Made by a program: the position numbers and the translations under genes
Shown: in pieces, positions 36,801-46,003 of the stretch
Layout: every line of letters starts with the position of its first letter
How positions within the stretch are numbered: the first letter of the stretch is position 1
DNA from: CAZMXP01 sp964570285
GTDB lineage: Bacteria; Planctomycetota; PLA2
DNA length: 64,000 bases
Reading direction: 5' to 3'
Assembly: GCA_964570285.1 (NCBI GenBank)
Contig: CAZMXP010000017.1
Location: 1-64,000, forward strand
Notes under the pieces: model-generated
Databases searched by the model: none
Seen by the model: the letters and a program-made list of their open reading frames with translations, nothing else
Told to the model about the DNA's origin: nothing

Positions 36801-37210
36801 AAGAGGCGCCGGTACATCGCGAGCGCCTGCTGCTGGAGCGGCAGGGCGTCGCCCGGGCGACCGGCGGCTTCGAGGGAGGTGGCCAGATTGCCGAGGCCGG
36901 AGGCGATCTCCTCGTGGTCCCCCGTGTGGACTTCGCGGAAGCTGGCGAGCGCGCGCTCGAACGCGACGATCGACTCCTCCGCCCGCCCGCGCCGATGGTG
37001 CGCGTAGCCGAGGCCGTTGTACGCGCGGGCGAGGTCCTCCCTTCCCGATCCCTCCCCTTCCATGAGGCGGATCGCCTCCTCGAAGGCTGCCGCCCCCTCG
37101 TCGAAGCGGCCCTCGACGCAGTGCTCGTGCGCCTCGTCGAGAAGTCGCTCCGCCTCGCCACCGGCGAGCGCCCACAACACCGCACCCAGCAGCAGGACCT
37201 GGCACCCCAT
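33857..37210 (-). CDS. TPR-CHAT protein 1 (caspase-like peptidase fold)
   Basis: 1117 residues. A possible signal peptide (MGCQVLLLGAVLWALAGG) is followed by about twelve TPR units of 42 residues (pattern ALPLHEEALAM-RRLF-GDHP-VA-L), then a helical linker and a C-terminal CHAT domain. The CHAT dyad is seen as H in YLHLATHGV (about 981) and C in VVLSACESQKGR (about 1028), with GFWLAGARAVVASLWKVED. Such domains are separase/caspase-like proteases switched on by the TPR part. ATG at 37210; a longer open frame is not used. 61 nt from the anti-sigma gene, so possibly in its transcript. Convergent with GH38. Confidence 0.85.
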   Translation of the reverse strand: MGCQVLLLGAVLWALAGGEAERLLDEAHEHCVEGRFDEGAAAFEEAIRLMEGEGSGREDLARAYNGLGYAHHRRGRAEESIVAFERALASFREVHTGDHEEIASGLGNLATSLEAAGRPGDALPLQQQALAMYRRLFDGDHERLAVGLNNLANTLDILGRSAEALPLLEQALAMRRRLFPGDHIEVAQALGNLAGNLQSLGRPADALPLRTEALAMARRLVDGDHPAVASSLLNLGTTLAALGRPADALPLHEEALAMFRRIFEGDHPSVATSLGTVADTLDALGRPAAALPLHEEALAMGRRLFPGDHPAVAARLDHVADALVGLGRPAEALALHEEALAMSRRLFAGDHPDVAASLHDVALVLTDLGRAAEARPLHEEALAMLRHLCRGDHPKTAASLGHLAHTLVHLGCPAEALPLLEESLAMRRRLFPADHYDLVLGLSNLAHTLGALGRTADALPLYEAALSMSRRLFPGDHPAVASGLHNLAAAYNSLDRHADALPLQQESLAMQRRLVPGDHPDLARCLNNLGATLLWLGRAAESLPLQQEALAMRQRLFPGAHADVALGLHNLAFVLDTLGRRAEARAHWQQSARMGREAGWPLRHRPLAAIGADLLASGDAAGALAPLAEAVEHVESLRASARTLTIEERARYDAEARVSDPFPLIIEALAALGRPAEALSYAERGRARMVQDLLEQGRGDPLAEAAARARAAGDAAAVERLESAARAVAEAEAAVVVRAKAHEQARAGRVRATIRAALDAEGEARRALERALRVRLSLLRGVLPETRPLPADAIQALLRPGERMLVYSLGDRASFVFLVRPTGEPVEAIRLAKPLPRIEEASARVLFEAFVPARAWAEVKASNRVYLCAHGALHRIAFETLVVGDGPRYWIDEAPPVAYVPSASVLGWLAARPGPRAPRLVALGDPRFDGLAPLPGTRREIDAIRAAFGASDFVALLGDEATEQRLLAAAPGAGYLHLATHGVAPGALALAKPPAPEPGDDGLLTFGDLLERWRGRLDGTGLVVLSACESQKGRFERDEGMFALPLGFWLAGARAVVASLWKVEDERTALLMGDLYRRMLSEGAVGACDALHGARRALRRSHPDPRHWGAFVFLGAP

Positions 37211-37271
37211 CAGCCACCTCCCGAGCCTTGCCGGTCCAAGGTAACCGAGTCCAACCCTCCCTGCCCCGCGC

Positions 37272-37976
37272 CTACCCCACCGCCCCCACGCTGACAACCG
37301 CCCCGGTCGGGCCCGAGCCCTTCGGGGCGCCGCCCGGGGGTTCGACGGAGACCGCGAAGGCGGCCGCCTTGCCGGCGTCGGCGAGGCGGAGCACGAAGCG
37401 CCCCTCCGCGTCGGGGCGGAGCAGGCCGAGGCTTTCGGGGCCCTTGTCGCGGATGGCCCAGAGTTCGTACGCGCGGCCCTCCGGCGGGCGGTAGTTGTCG
37501 AAGAGGAGCAGCGCGCGGCCGGTCGACTTGTCATAGTGGACGCGGGCGGAGAGGCCCTTCGCCCCGTCCGGCGTCGGCGCGAGGGCGACCGCGGGCGATT
37601 GCAACAGTTCGTTCCACTCGCGCTCGTGCACCAGCGAGCGCGACAGGTCGGTGACGAGTTGCCAGCCCATGAACACGACGGCGAGCAGCCCCGCGGCGAC
37701 GATCCAGCCGAGCGCCGGCGCGAGGGAGAACATCCGCCCCTTGCGCGGCGCGCCGGCGGCGTCGAGCACCCGCGCGCGCAGCGCGGCGGGCGGCGCGACC
37801 GGCGGCGCCGCGGCGGCGAGCAGCGCGGCGGCATCCGCGCAGCGCGCCATCTCCGCCTCGCACTCGGCGCAGCCGCCCGCGAGATGGGCGTCGAGAGCCT
37901 GCCGGTCCGCCGCGTCGAGGGCGCCGAGCGCCCATGCCGCGCAGAGTTCGAGGAAACGGTCGTGTCCGCTGCTCAC
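37272..37976 (-). CDS. Zinc-binding anti-sigma factor (RskA-like)
   Basis: 234 residues. A zinc anti-sigma motif at the N-terminus, H31 with C36 and C39 in HLAGGCAEC, sits in the cytosol; one membrane segment (about 80-103, LGWIVAAGLLAVVFMGWQL) leads to an extracytoplasmic RskA-type beta-sandwich (about 130-230, YELWAIRDKG). It should hold the neighbouring ECF sigma factor inactive. GTG start overlapping the sigma stop (GTGA). Confidence 0.85.
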   Translation of the reverse strand: MSSGHDRFLELCAAWALGALDAADRQALDAHLAGGCAECEAEMARCADAAALLAAAAPPVAPPAALRARVLDAAGAPRKGRMFSLAPALGWIVAAGLLAVVFMGWQLVTDLSRSLVHEREWNELLQSPAVALAPTPDGAKGLSARVHYDKSTGRALLLFDNYRPPEGRAYELWAIRDKGPESLGLLRPDAEGRFVLRLADAGKAAAFAVSVEPPGGAPKGSGPTGAVVSVGAVG

Positions 37977-38524
37977 GGCGTCGCCTCCCCTTGCAAGAGG
38001 TCGCGCAGGCGGGAGAGCCCGCGGCGCGTCCAGGTCTTGACGGTGCCGAGCGGCGCCTTCAGCCGCTCGGCGATCTCGCTCTGCGCGAGCCCCTCGAAGT
38101 AGGCGAGTTCGAGCACGCGGCGCTCCGACGCGTCGATCGCGCCGAGCGCCGCGCGAACCCGGCTGTGGCGTTCGCGCTCCACGAGCGATGCCGCCGGGTC
38201 GCTCGCGCTCCCTCCTCCCCCCGCGCCCCCCTCCACCCTCTCCCGCGAGGAGCGGCTGCGCACGCGGTCGAGCGCCCGGCTCCGCACGATCTTGCAGAGC
38301 CAGCCGGCCACCGACCCGCGCGCGGGCTCGTAGCGCGCCGCGTTGTGCCACACTTGCACCCACGACTGTTGCAACACGTCCTCCGCGTCGGCGGCGTTGC
38401 CGACGACCCTGCGCGCGAGCGAGAGGAGCAGCGGCGTGTAGCGGTCGTAGAGCGCGCCGAGCGCGTCGCGGTCCCCGGCACCGATGCGGTGCAGGCAGGC
38501 GGCGGGGTCGCGCGTCGCGTTCAT
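37973..38524 (-). CDS. ECF RNA polymerase sigma factor
   Basis: 183 residues: sigma region 2 (LYDRYTPLLLSLARRVVGNAADAEDVLQQSWVQVW, including the -10-binding helix) and region 4 (LAYFEGLAQSEIAERLKAPLGTVKTWTRRGLSRLRD helix-turn-helix), joined by a G-rich linker (EGGAGGGGSASD) made by a C-tract. ATG at 38524 with AAGGA upstream is preferred to an earlier in-frame start. Coupled to its anti-sigma. Targets are unknown. Confidence 0.9.
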   Translation of the reverse strand: MNATRDPAACLHRIGAGDRDALGALYDRYTPLLLSLARRVVGNAADAEDVLQQSWVQVWHNAARYEPARGSVAGWLCKIVRSRALDRVRSRSSRERVEGGAGGGGSASDPAASLVERERHSRVRAALGAIDASERRVLELAYFEGLAQSEIAERLKAPLGTVKTWTRRGLSRLRDLLQGEATP

Positions 38525-38568
38525 CGGGGGCAATCCTTGTACTACGGAGGCCAAGGGACGGCGGATTT

Positions 38569-38596
38569 GGAATCCGGGGGGGCGCGGGGGCCGTAA
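38569..38596 (+). promoter_or_regulatory. Possible ECF-type promoter of the DUF4331 gene
   Basis: GGAAT (38569-38573), an 18-nt gap and CGTAA (38592-38596) resemble the GGAAC/CGT boxes of ECF promoters. It lies about 40 nt before the DUF4331 ATG and faces away from the sigma gene. A GGATT-tgg-AATCC hairpin overlaps the left box. Weak evidence. Confidence 0.3.
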
Positions 38597-38634
38597 CGGG
38601 GGCGTGCGGGATGGTCCCGCCGAGAGAGGAGTCC

Positions 38635-40083
38635 ATGCGTTCCCCCGTTCGCTACGCATTCCTGTGCGCCCTTCTGTGCGCCGCCGGCGCGGCCGCGTCG
38701 AGCCACCGCGAGGCGCCCTTCGTGACCGAGCACCCGAAGGTGGACGGCACCGATTTCTACATGTTCCGCAGCTACGAGACCGGCCGCGAGGGGTTCGTCA
38801 CGCTGGTGGCCAACTTCCTGCCGCTGCAGGATCCCTACGGCGCGCCGAACTACTTCAATCTCGACCCCGAGGCGCTCTACGAGATCCACATCGACAACAA
38901 CGGCGACGCGGTCGAGGACCTGACCTTCCAGTTCCGGTTCGCGCGGACGGTGCAGGGCATCACGCTCGACATCGGCCCGCCCGGGGCGACGCAGCCGGTC
39001 GACATCGCGCTCGTGCAGGCGGGGCCGATCACCGCGGGCAACAGCGCGGCCTCCAACGTGCGCGAGAGCTACACGCTCTCGATGGTGACCGGCGACCGGC
39101 GCACCGGGCTGTCGCGGCCGGTGACGCGCGGCGGCGGCGTGACGACCTTCGACAAGCCGGTCGACTTCATCGGCACGAAGACGCTGCCCGACTACGCGGC
39201 CTACGCGGCGCAGTTCGTCTATGACATCGACATCCCCGGCTGCGCCACGCGGGGCCGGGTCTTCGTCGGCCAGCGCAAGGACCCCTTCGTCGTCAACCTC
39301 GGGGAGGTCTTCGACCTCGTGAACCTCAACCCGCTCGGGCCCGAGGACGGCGGCGGCGACGACCTCGCCGACAAGAACGTCACGGCGCTCTGCCTCGAGC
39401 TTCCGATCGCCTGCCTGCTCGGCGGCGCCGACCCCGTGATCGGCGCGTGGTCGACCGCGAGCCTGCGGCAGGCGCGCGTGCTGAACCCGTCGCCGAGCCA
39501 CGACCCGCTGAAGTCGGGCCCGAGCGTCGTCGGAGGCGCGTTCGTGCAGCAGAGCCGGCTCGGCATGCCGCTGGTCAACGAGACCGCCATCGGCCTCACG
39601 ATGAAGGACCGCTTCAACGCGAGCGAGCCGAAGGACGACGCGCAGTTCGCGACGTATGTCACGCACCCGACGCTGCCCGCCCTGTTGCAGATCCTCTTCC
39701 CGGTCACGGCGCCGACGCTCTTCCCGCGCGAGGACCTCGTGCAGGTCTTCCTGACGGGCGTGCCCGGCCTGAACCGCCCCGCGGTCGTCGTGCCTTCGGA
39801 GATGATCCGCCTCAACACGTCGATCGCGCCGACACCGAAGGGGCAGCAGAGCCGCCTCGGCGTGCTCGGCGGGGACACCGCCGGCTTCCCGAACGGCCGC
39901 CGCCCGGGCGACGACGTCGTCGACATGGCGCTGCGCGTCATGATGGGCGTGCTGCTGCCCGCGGCGCAGGCGCCGAGCGGGCAACTCCCCTACACCGACG
40001 GCGCGATCGTCGACGACAGCTTCTTCGACGCCGCGTTCCCCTACCTGCGCACGCCGGTCCCCGGCGCGCCGAGGGCCAACTGA
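38635..40083 (+). CDS. Exported DUF4331 protein
   Basis: 482 residues with a signal peptide (RYAFLCALLCAAGAAA). The family marks are SSHREAP at the mature N-terminus, DGTDFYMFRS, and YFNLDPEALYEIHIDNNGD; DUF4331 proteins are exported and of unknown function, and occur with ECF sigma systems. No catalytic residues can be proposed. ATG with GAGAGGAG. Two nucleotides separate it from the lipoprotein gene, so these are one operon. Confidence 0.85.
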   Translation: MRSPVRYAFLCALLCAAGAAASSHREAPFVTEHPKVDGTDFYMFRSYETGREGFVTLVANFLPLQDPYGAPNYFNLDPEALYEIHIDNNGDAVEDLTFQFRFARTVQGITLDIGPPGATQPVDIALVQAGPITAGNSAASNVRESYTLSMVTGDRRTGLSRPVTRGGGVTTFDKPVDFIGTKTLPDYAAYAAQFVYDIDIPGCATRGRVFVGQRKDPFVVNLGEVFDLVNLNPLGPEDGGGDDLADKNVTALCLELPIACLLGGADPVIGAWSTASLRQARVLNPSPSHDPLKSGPSVVGGAFVQQSRLGMPLVNETAIGLTMKDRFNASEPKDDAQFATYVTHPTLPALLQILFPVTAPTLFPREDLVQVFLTGVPGLNRPAVVVPSEMIRLNTSIAPTPKGQQSRLGVLGGDTAGFPNGRRPGDDVVDMALRVMMGVLLPAAQAPSGQLPYTDGAIVDDSFFDAAFPYLRTPVPGAPRAN

Positions 40084-40085
40084 CC

Positions 40086-40295
40086 ATGCGCGCACTTGCC
40101 ATACTGTCCCTGCTGCTCGCGGCCGGATGCAACAGCGGCACCGCGCGGCCCCCGAGCCCCCAGAACATCGCGTTCGGCACCTTCGTGGCCGGCCTGTTCG
40201 CCTCCAACGCCGTCGAGCCGGTCGAGATCAACGACCTGACGTTCGTCGACACCGGCCTCGAGGACGAGGGCCTCTTCGCGGCGCTGATCCGATGA
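40086..40295 (+). CDS. Small lipoprotein, unknown
   Basis: 69 residues. LLLAAGC gives a lipobox within the first 15 residues; the mature part (NSGTARPPSPQNIAFGTFVAGLFASNAVEP) ends in an acidic segment. Its TGA overlaps the start of the DUF4198 gene. Likely a partner of the DUF4331 protein; role unknown. Confidence 0.6.
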   Translation: MRALAILSLLLAAGCNSGTARPPSPQNIAFGTFVAGLFASNAVEPVEINDLTFVDTGLEDEGLFAALIR

Positions 40296-41098
40296 GACGG
40301 CTCGCCCTTGCCCTCCTCGCGGCGGCGCCCGCGTTCGCGCACGAGTTCTGGATCGAGCCCTCGACCTTCCGCCCGGCGGAGGGGGAGAGTCTCGCGGTGC
40401 GGCTCTTCGTCGGGGACGGCTTCCCCGGCGAACCCTACGCACGCAATCCGGCGCGCATCCGCGGGTTCGTCGCCGTCGGGGAGGGCGGGGCGGTGCCGTT
40501 GGAGGGCGTCGCGGGCCGGGATCCCGCCGGCGAGTTGCGCGTCGGCGCGGACCGGCCGCGGCTCGTCGGTTACCGCAGCCATCACAGCCGCGTCGTGCTC
40601 GACGCGGCGAGGTTCGAGCAGTACCTGCGCGAGGTCGGCCTCGAAACCATCATCGAGAAGCGCGCCGCGCGCGGCGAGTCGAAGCGGGCGGGGCGCGAGG
40701 CCTACGCCCGCTGCGCGAAGGCGATCCTCTGGGGGCCGGGGGGCGGATTCGAGAGAGTCCTCGGCCACCCCCTCGAACTGGTCCCTACGCGCGACCCCGC
40801 CGCCGGGCCCGACGTCGAGTTCCGGTTGCTGCTGGACGGCGCCCCCGCCGAGGGCGTGCTCGTGCGCGCCTTCTGCAAGGAGCGGCAGGGCGACCCGCTG
40901 CGCGCGCGGACCGACGCGGCGGGCCGCGTCCGCTTCACGCTCCCGCGCGCGGGCGTCTGGATGCTCTCCGCCGTCGCGATGCGCGAGGCCGCCCCCGCGC
41001 TCGACGCCGACTGGGAGAGCCTCTGGGCGTCGGTGCTGTGCCAGGTGACCTTTCCGCAAGAGGCGGGCTTGTGCCAGGGCCCCCCGCCCGCGCGCTGA
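40292..41098 (+). CDS. Exported DUF4198-like protein
   Basis: 268 residues with signal peptide (RRLALALLAAAPAFA). The mature N-terminus HEFWIEPSTFRPAEGESLAVRLFVGDGF and the C-terminal beta-sandwich (LVRAFCKERQGDPLRARTDAAGRVRFTLPRAGVW) are like the DUF4198/NikM-type periplasmic family, often tied to metal uptake. The HEFW histidine could bind a metal at the new N-terminus, which is inference. ATGA overlap with the lipoprotein gene. Confidence 0.75.
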   Translation: MRRLALALLAAAPAFAHEFWIEPSTFRPAEGESLAVRLFVGDGFPGEPYARNPARIRGFVAVGEGGAVPLEGVAGRDPAGELRVGADRPRLVGYRSHHSRVVLDAARFEQYLREVGLETIIEKRAARGESKRAGREAYARCAKAILWGPGGGFERVLGHPLELVPTRDPAAGPDVEFRLLLDGAPAEGVLVRAFCKERQGDPLRARTDAAGRVRFTLPRAGVWMLSAVAMREAAPALDADWESLWASVLCQVTFPQEAGLCQGPPPAR

Positions 41099-41175
41099 GG
41101 GGGGCCGCACCGCGGCGGTCGGCCCGTCCTTCCGGACACTGGCCGCATTTGCAACAATCTCGCCGGGCACAGGAC

Positions 41176-44100
41176 ATGTCTCTCTTGGTGTCGTTCCTCG
41201 CCTGGGCGGCGATGGCCGGTCCCGCGAGCGACGCTGCCGACCGTGTCGTGGCGGCGCTGCGTGCGAAGGACGAAGCGGCCATCGCCACGCTCGCGTCCGC
41301 GGAGGAGCCGGACGCGTGGTTCGTGGCCGCGGAGCTGGTCCGGCGCGGGGAGGCCGACATGGCGCTCGCGTTCTCCCGGGCCAAGCCGCGCTTCGATACG
41401 GAACGCCTCGCCGAGTACGTGTCGTCGCGCGTCGGCAAGCCGGAGGACCTGCCGGCGTGGGCCGCACTCGAACGCGCCACGCGTGCGTTCGCGGAAGGGG
41501 ACATGCCGCGCATGGTGGAGGAGGCCTCGGCGGTGACGCCTGCCGATCCGCTGACGGTCGTGGGCATCCACCTCCGGCACGCGCTCGCGTATGCGTGGCG
41601 GGACGTCGGTCGCCTCGAAGAGAGCGCCACGCTCTTCGCGCGGACCGCCGAGGACTGCCGCCGGATGGGGTGGCACGCGCGACGATCGATCGCGCTGGAC
41701 GGGGAGGCGATGGCCGCCTATCTCGCAGGCGACCACGCGACCGCCGCCGCGCGGTGGCAGGCCCAGCTCGAACTCGAGGAGAAGCGGGGCCGTCGCCCTG
41801 GGATCGCCGCCGCGCTCGTGAATCTCGGCGGGGCGCACCTTGCGCTCGGCGAGTTCGCCGTCGCCCTCGGATTCCAGCAGCGGGCTCTCGCGATGCACAC
41901 CGAACTCGGCGACGTCGGGGAGGTCGCCAAGGCCCTCGGCAACATCGCGTGGATCCACGAGCTGTCGGGGAGGCCGACGGAAGCCGTGGCATTCCGCCGC
42001 CGCGAGATCGCGCTGCGGGACGAGATGGGCGACCGGCGCGGCGTCGCGACGGCCCTGCACAGGGTCGGCGCCCTGCTCGAGGACCTCGGCGACCACCTCG
42101 CGGCCATCGAGCACCTCGACCGCGCTCTCCGGATCGCCGAGGATCTGGCCGACCGGCCCGCGACGGCGCAGATCCTCGCCACCCTTGGGCGCGCGCGCGT
42201 CGGGCTCGGCGACTGCCCGGGAGCGCTGCCCGTGCTGAAGCGGGCGATCCTGCTCTACGAGGAGGAGAACGACACGGGGGCGGTCGCGGATGTGCTGATC
42301 AGCCTCGCGGCATGCCAATTCGGGCTCGGGGAGTTCGCGATCTCGCTCGCCTGCGCGGAAGAGGCGCTGCGCGTGCACTCGGCCTCGGGGGACCGGGCGA
42401 GCATGGCGTTCGCGCTCAACAACATCGGCGGAGTCCACGCGAAGCTCGGCGACTACCCGAAGGCGCTCGACCATCTGGAGCGGTGCCTCGCGGTGCGCGA
42501 GGAGATCGGCGATCGCGCCGGGACCGCGACCACGCTGCACAACATCGGTGCCGTGTACTCGCTTCTCGGCGACCACGCGCGGGCGCTCGAGTTGCAGTCC
42601 CGCGCGCTCCGGATCCACGAGGAGACGGGCGACCGGGCCGGCCTCGCCGACACGCTCGCCAACATGGGTCTCGCGTGCGAGGGCCTCGGCGACTACGCGC
42701 GCGCCACGGAACTCGTCGAGCGCGCGCTCCGCTTGCAGGAGGAGATGGGCAATCGCACGGAAGCCGGGGTCTGCTGCGACCGGCTCGGAGCCATCCGCAT
42801 CTCCCTCGGCGACTACACGGGCGCCCTCGAGTGGAAGGAGCGGGCGCTGCGCGCGGCCGAGCAGCAACCGGACCCCCTCGCGACCGCCGGGATCCTCGGC
42901 GACATCGGCATCATCCATGCGCGCCGAGGGGAGTTCGACAAGGCGCTCGACCTCTCGCGCCGGGCCCTCGAGCTGGCGACCGTGCGCGGCGTCCGCCAGA
43001 GCATCTTCAACAGCCGGTGGAACGTCGCGGGCGTGCTACTCCTCGCCGGCCGGGCCGCCGAGGCCGCCGCCGCCGCCAGGACCGCCGTCGAGGAGATGTC
43101 GTTCCTCGTGCGCGGGCTCGGCGAGGAGCAGGGGGCGATCGCCCGCGCCTCCCACGCGGGCATCTTCGACATCGGCCTCGCGGCAGCGGTTCGCACCGGG
43201 TCGCTCGACGACATCGCCTTCTTCCTCGAGAGCCAGCGCGCGGGCTCGCTGCTTGAGGGGCTCGGCAACCGCGCGGCGCTCCAGGCGGCGCCCCTCTCGC
43301 CGGAAATCCGGCGCGAGGAGGCGGCGGCGCGCGCGGAGGAATCGGTGGCGCTCGGCCGGTTCGCGCGCGCGGTGGGGCTGGGGGATCGAAACGAGATCGC
43401 GGAGCGGCGGCGCCACCTCGACGGCGCGCGCGAGAGACTCGAGAGCGTCGTCGCACGGATCCAGCGCACCGCGAAGGCGCAGGCGAGCGTGCTCTACCCG
43501 AAGGCGGACGGCGTCGAGGCGCTCCGGGGGCGGTTGCGCGACGGCGAGGCGCTCGTGCTCTACGGGCTCCTGCCCGAGCGATCGATCGCGCTCGTGGTCA
43601 CGCGCGGCGCCGCGCGTCACGTCCTTCTCCCCGCGGAGGCGACGATCGCGGCTGCCGCGGACCTGCGCGCGACGGTCGTCGACCCACTCCTGCTCCCCGC
43701 GGAGGCAAGACGGGTCTTCCTCGCGCCGACGGGCCCGCTCTGCTCCGTACCCTTCTGCCGCCTCCTCCCCGACCGCGAGATCGTCTACTTGCCGTCCGGC
43801 ACGACTTACGGGCTTCTCCTCGACGAGGCTGCGCCGCAGGGCGAGGGCGTGCTCGCGCTCGGGGATCCCGACTACGGGACGCCGGCCGAGGGTCACGAGG
43901 CGAGGCTGCTGCGCGGCGGGGAGAGGCCGGCTCCCCTTCCGGCCTCCGGGGCGGAGGCGAAGGCAGTCGGAACCGACCTCCTCCTCGGCTCGGCGGCGAC
44001 CGAGGAACGGCTCCTCGCCGCGCTCGCCTCCCGCAAGCGCTGGCGCGCGGTGCATTTGGCCTGCCACGGCCGGATCGACACTGCGCGACCGCAGCTCTCG

Positions 44101-44460
44101 GCGCTCGCCCTGGCGGGTGGCGACTTCCTGACGGTGCTCGACATCGTCCGCTTGAGGATCCCAGCCGACCTCGTCGTGCTCTCGGCGTGCGAGACGGCGC
44201 GGGGGAAGGAGTACCGCGGCGAGGGGACGCTGGGCTTCGTCGGCGCGATCCTCTTCGCGGGCGCGCCCCGCGTGATCGTGAGCCTCTGGAGGGTCGATGA
44301 CAGGGCGACCCGGGCCCTGATGACGCGCTTCTACGAGGAGTGGGAGACGAAGCCCGCGGCAGCGGCCCTGAAGGCGGCGCAGTCCTACGTCGCCTCCCAG
44401 CCCGGCTGGGAGGATCCGGTCTACTGGGCTGCGTGGCAGCTCTGGGGGCTCGGCGACTGA
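41176..44460 (+). CDS. TPR-CHAT protein 2 (caspase-like peptidase fold)
   Basis: 1094 residues. About ten TPR units (pattern GDRAG-A-TLHNIGAVYSLLGD-ARALELQSRAL) follow a short N-terminal region, then a coiled linker (about 690-760) and a C-terminal CHAT domain with H in HLACHGRID (about 964) and C in VVLSACETARGKE (about 1005), then FAGAPRVIVSLWRVDDRAT. Same architecture as protein 1 but of a different length and repeat type, so not a recent duplicate. The N-terminal hydrophobic stretch (LLVSFLAWAAMAGP) may be a signal. ATG with AGGAC. Function may be regulated proteolysis; substrate unknown. Confidence 0.85.
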   Translation: MSLLVSFLAWAAMAGPASDAADRVVAALRAKDEAAIATLASAEEPDAWFVAAELVRRGEADMALAFSRAKPRFDTERLAEYVSSRVGKPEDLPAWAALERATRAFAEGDMPRMVEEASAVTPADPLTVVGIHLRHALAYAWRDVGRLEESATLFARTAEDCRRMGWHARRSIALDGEAMAAYLAGDHATAAARWQAQLELEEKRGRRPGIAAALVNLGGAHLALGEFAVALGFQQRALAMHTELGDVGEVAKALGNIAWIHELSGRPTEAVAFRRREIALRDEMGDRRGVATALHRVGALLEDLGDHLAAIEHLDRALRIAEDLADRPATAQILATLGRARVGLGDCPGALPVLKRAILLYEEENDTGAVADVLISLAACQFGLGEFAISLACAEEALRVHSASGDRASMAFALNNIGGVHAKLGDYPKALDHLERCLAVREEIGDRAGTATTLHNIGAVYSLLGDHARALELQSRALRIHEETGDRAGLADTLANMGLACEGLGDYARATELVERALRLQEEMGNRTEAGVCCDRLGAIRISLGDYTGALEWKERALRAAEQQPDPLATAGILGDIGIIHARRGEFDKALDLSRRALELATVRGVRQSIFNSRWNVAGVLLLAGRAAEAAAAARTAVEEMSFLVRGLGEEQGAIARASHAGIFDIGLAAAVRTGSLDDIAFFLESQRAGSLLEGLGNRAALQAAPLSPEIRREEAAARAEESVALGRFARAVGLGDRNEIAERRRHLDGARERLESVVARIQRTAKAQASVLYPKADGVEALRGRLRDGEALVLYGLLPERSIALVVTRGAARHVLLPAEATIAAAADLRATVVDPLLLPAEARRVFLAPTGPLCSVPFCRLLPDREIVYLPSGTTYGLLLDEAAPQGEGVLALGDPDYGTPAEGHEARLLRGGERPAPLPASGAEAKAVGTDLLLGSAATEERLLAALASRKRWRAVHLACHGRIDTARPQLSALALAGGDFLTVLDIVRLRIPADLVVLSACETARGKEYRGEGTLGFVGAILFAGAPRVIVSLWRVDDRATRALMTRFYEEWETKPAAAALKAAQSYVASQPGWEDPVYWAAWQLWGLGD

Positions 44461-44463
44461 TCG

Positions 44464-44505
44464 CCCCCATCGTCTCCCCCGATCCCCCCCATCGCCTCCC
44501 CCGAT
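44464..44505. repeat. Tandem pair of a 21-23 bp C-rich unit
   Basis: CCCCCATCGTCTCCCCCGAT and CCCCCCCATCGCCTCCCCCG are adjacent near-copies. The second copy is the left part of the larger dispersed repeat. Confidence 0.5.
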
Positions 44506-44534
44506 CTAGCGGGACAAAGGGGTCAGACCCCTTT
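44485..44534. repeat. Dispersed palindromic repeat, copy B
   Basis: CATCGCC, CCGATCTAGCGGGACA and the perfect-armed palindrome AAAGGGGTCAGACCCCTTT (44516-44534). The TGA stop of the neighbouring minus-strand gene is at its centre. Confidence 0.7.
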
Positions 44535-44869
44535 CAACCGCCAGGTGACGTCCCAGGCGGGGCCGTCGACGAGGGCGGACCAGTGGCCGGCGCGGCAGGT
44601 GGCGGTCAGTTGCGTCTTCGCGCCGGCGCTGCGGCCTACGTAGAAGGCGGCGCTGCTCCGCGGGCCGACCCAGCCTACGTGGCGGCCATCGACGAACAGC
44701 GCCACGGTCTCCCCGCTGTCGTTGCGCACGAAGAGGCAGCGGTGGATCGCGGCGCTGGCCGCCCCCCCGGGCCCCCCCGCGATGGAACTCTCCAGCAGGC
44801 GCGCGGGCGAACCCTCGATCGCCGGCGCCTCCTTCGGCACCGACGCGCAGGCGGCCGCGGCCAACGCCA

Positions 44870-44894
<25 letters not shown>
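44523..44894 (-). CDS. Small probable lipoprotein
   Basis: 123 residues if it begins at TTG 44894, which gives MQRNHCC...LAAAAC, a short basic-plus-hydrophobic lipoprotein signal with an AGGA about 8 nt upstream; GTG at 44870 (115 residues) is the alternative, overlapping the aldolase stop. The body (HRCLFVRNDSGETVALFVDG, AFYVGRSAGAKTQLTATC) looks like a small beta domain. A perfect C7-GGG-C7 tract encodes AGGPGGAAS. Its stop is in the palindromic repeat. Unknown function. Confidence 0.5.
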
Positions 44895-45925
<1,031 letters not shown>

Positions 45926-45944
45926 GGGGCCTCCAAGGACCGAC

Positions 45945-45973
45945 AGGATACTGCCTCCCGCGTTTCCCCCCAA
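45945..45973 (-). promoter_or_regulatory. Sigma70-like promoter of the aldolase gene
   Basis: On the minus strand TTGGGG (45973-45968), a 17-nt spacer and TATCCT (45950-45945); the transcript would start about 15 nt before the ATG, leaving room for GGAGG. Confidence 0.45.
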
Positions 45974-45990
45974 GCCCCCCGGACATCCGT

Positions 45991-46003
45991 TACGCTGCTC
46001 GCC
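45991..46003 (+). promoter_or_regulatory. Leaderless -10 box of the phosphodiesterase gene
   Basis: TACGCT (45991-45996) ends 7 nt before the GTG at 46004; no ribosome site. Confidence 0.35.

Noticed and set aside
35440..36960. Regular ~126-bp DNA periodicity that looks like an array
   Set aside because: It is in frame and encodes 42-residue TPR units of TPR-CHAT protein 1, with no constant repeat or spacer as in CRISPR.
33857..44460. CRISPR-linked TPR-CHAT (Craspase) system
   Set aside because: No cas gene or repeat array occurs anywhere in the window.
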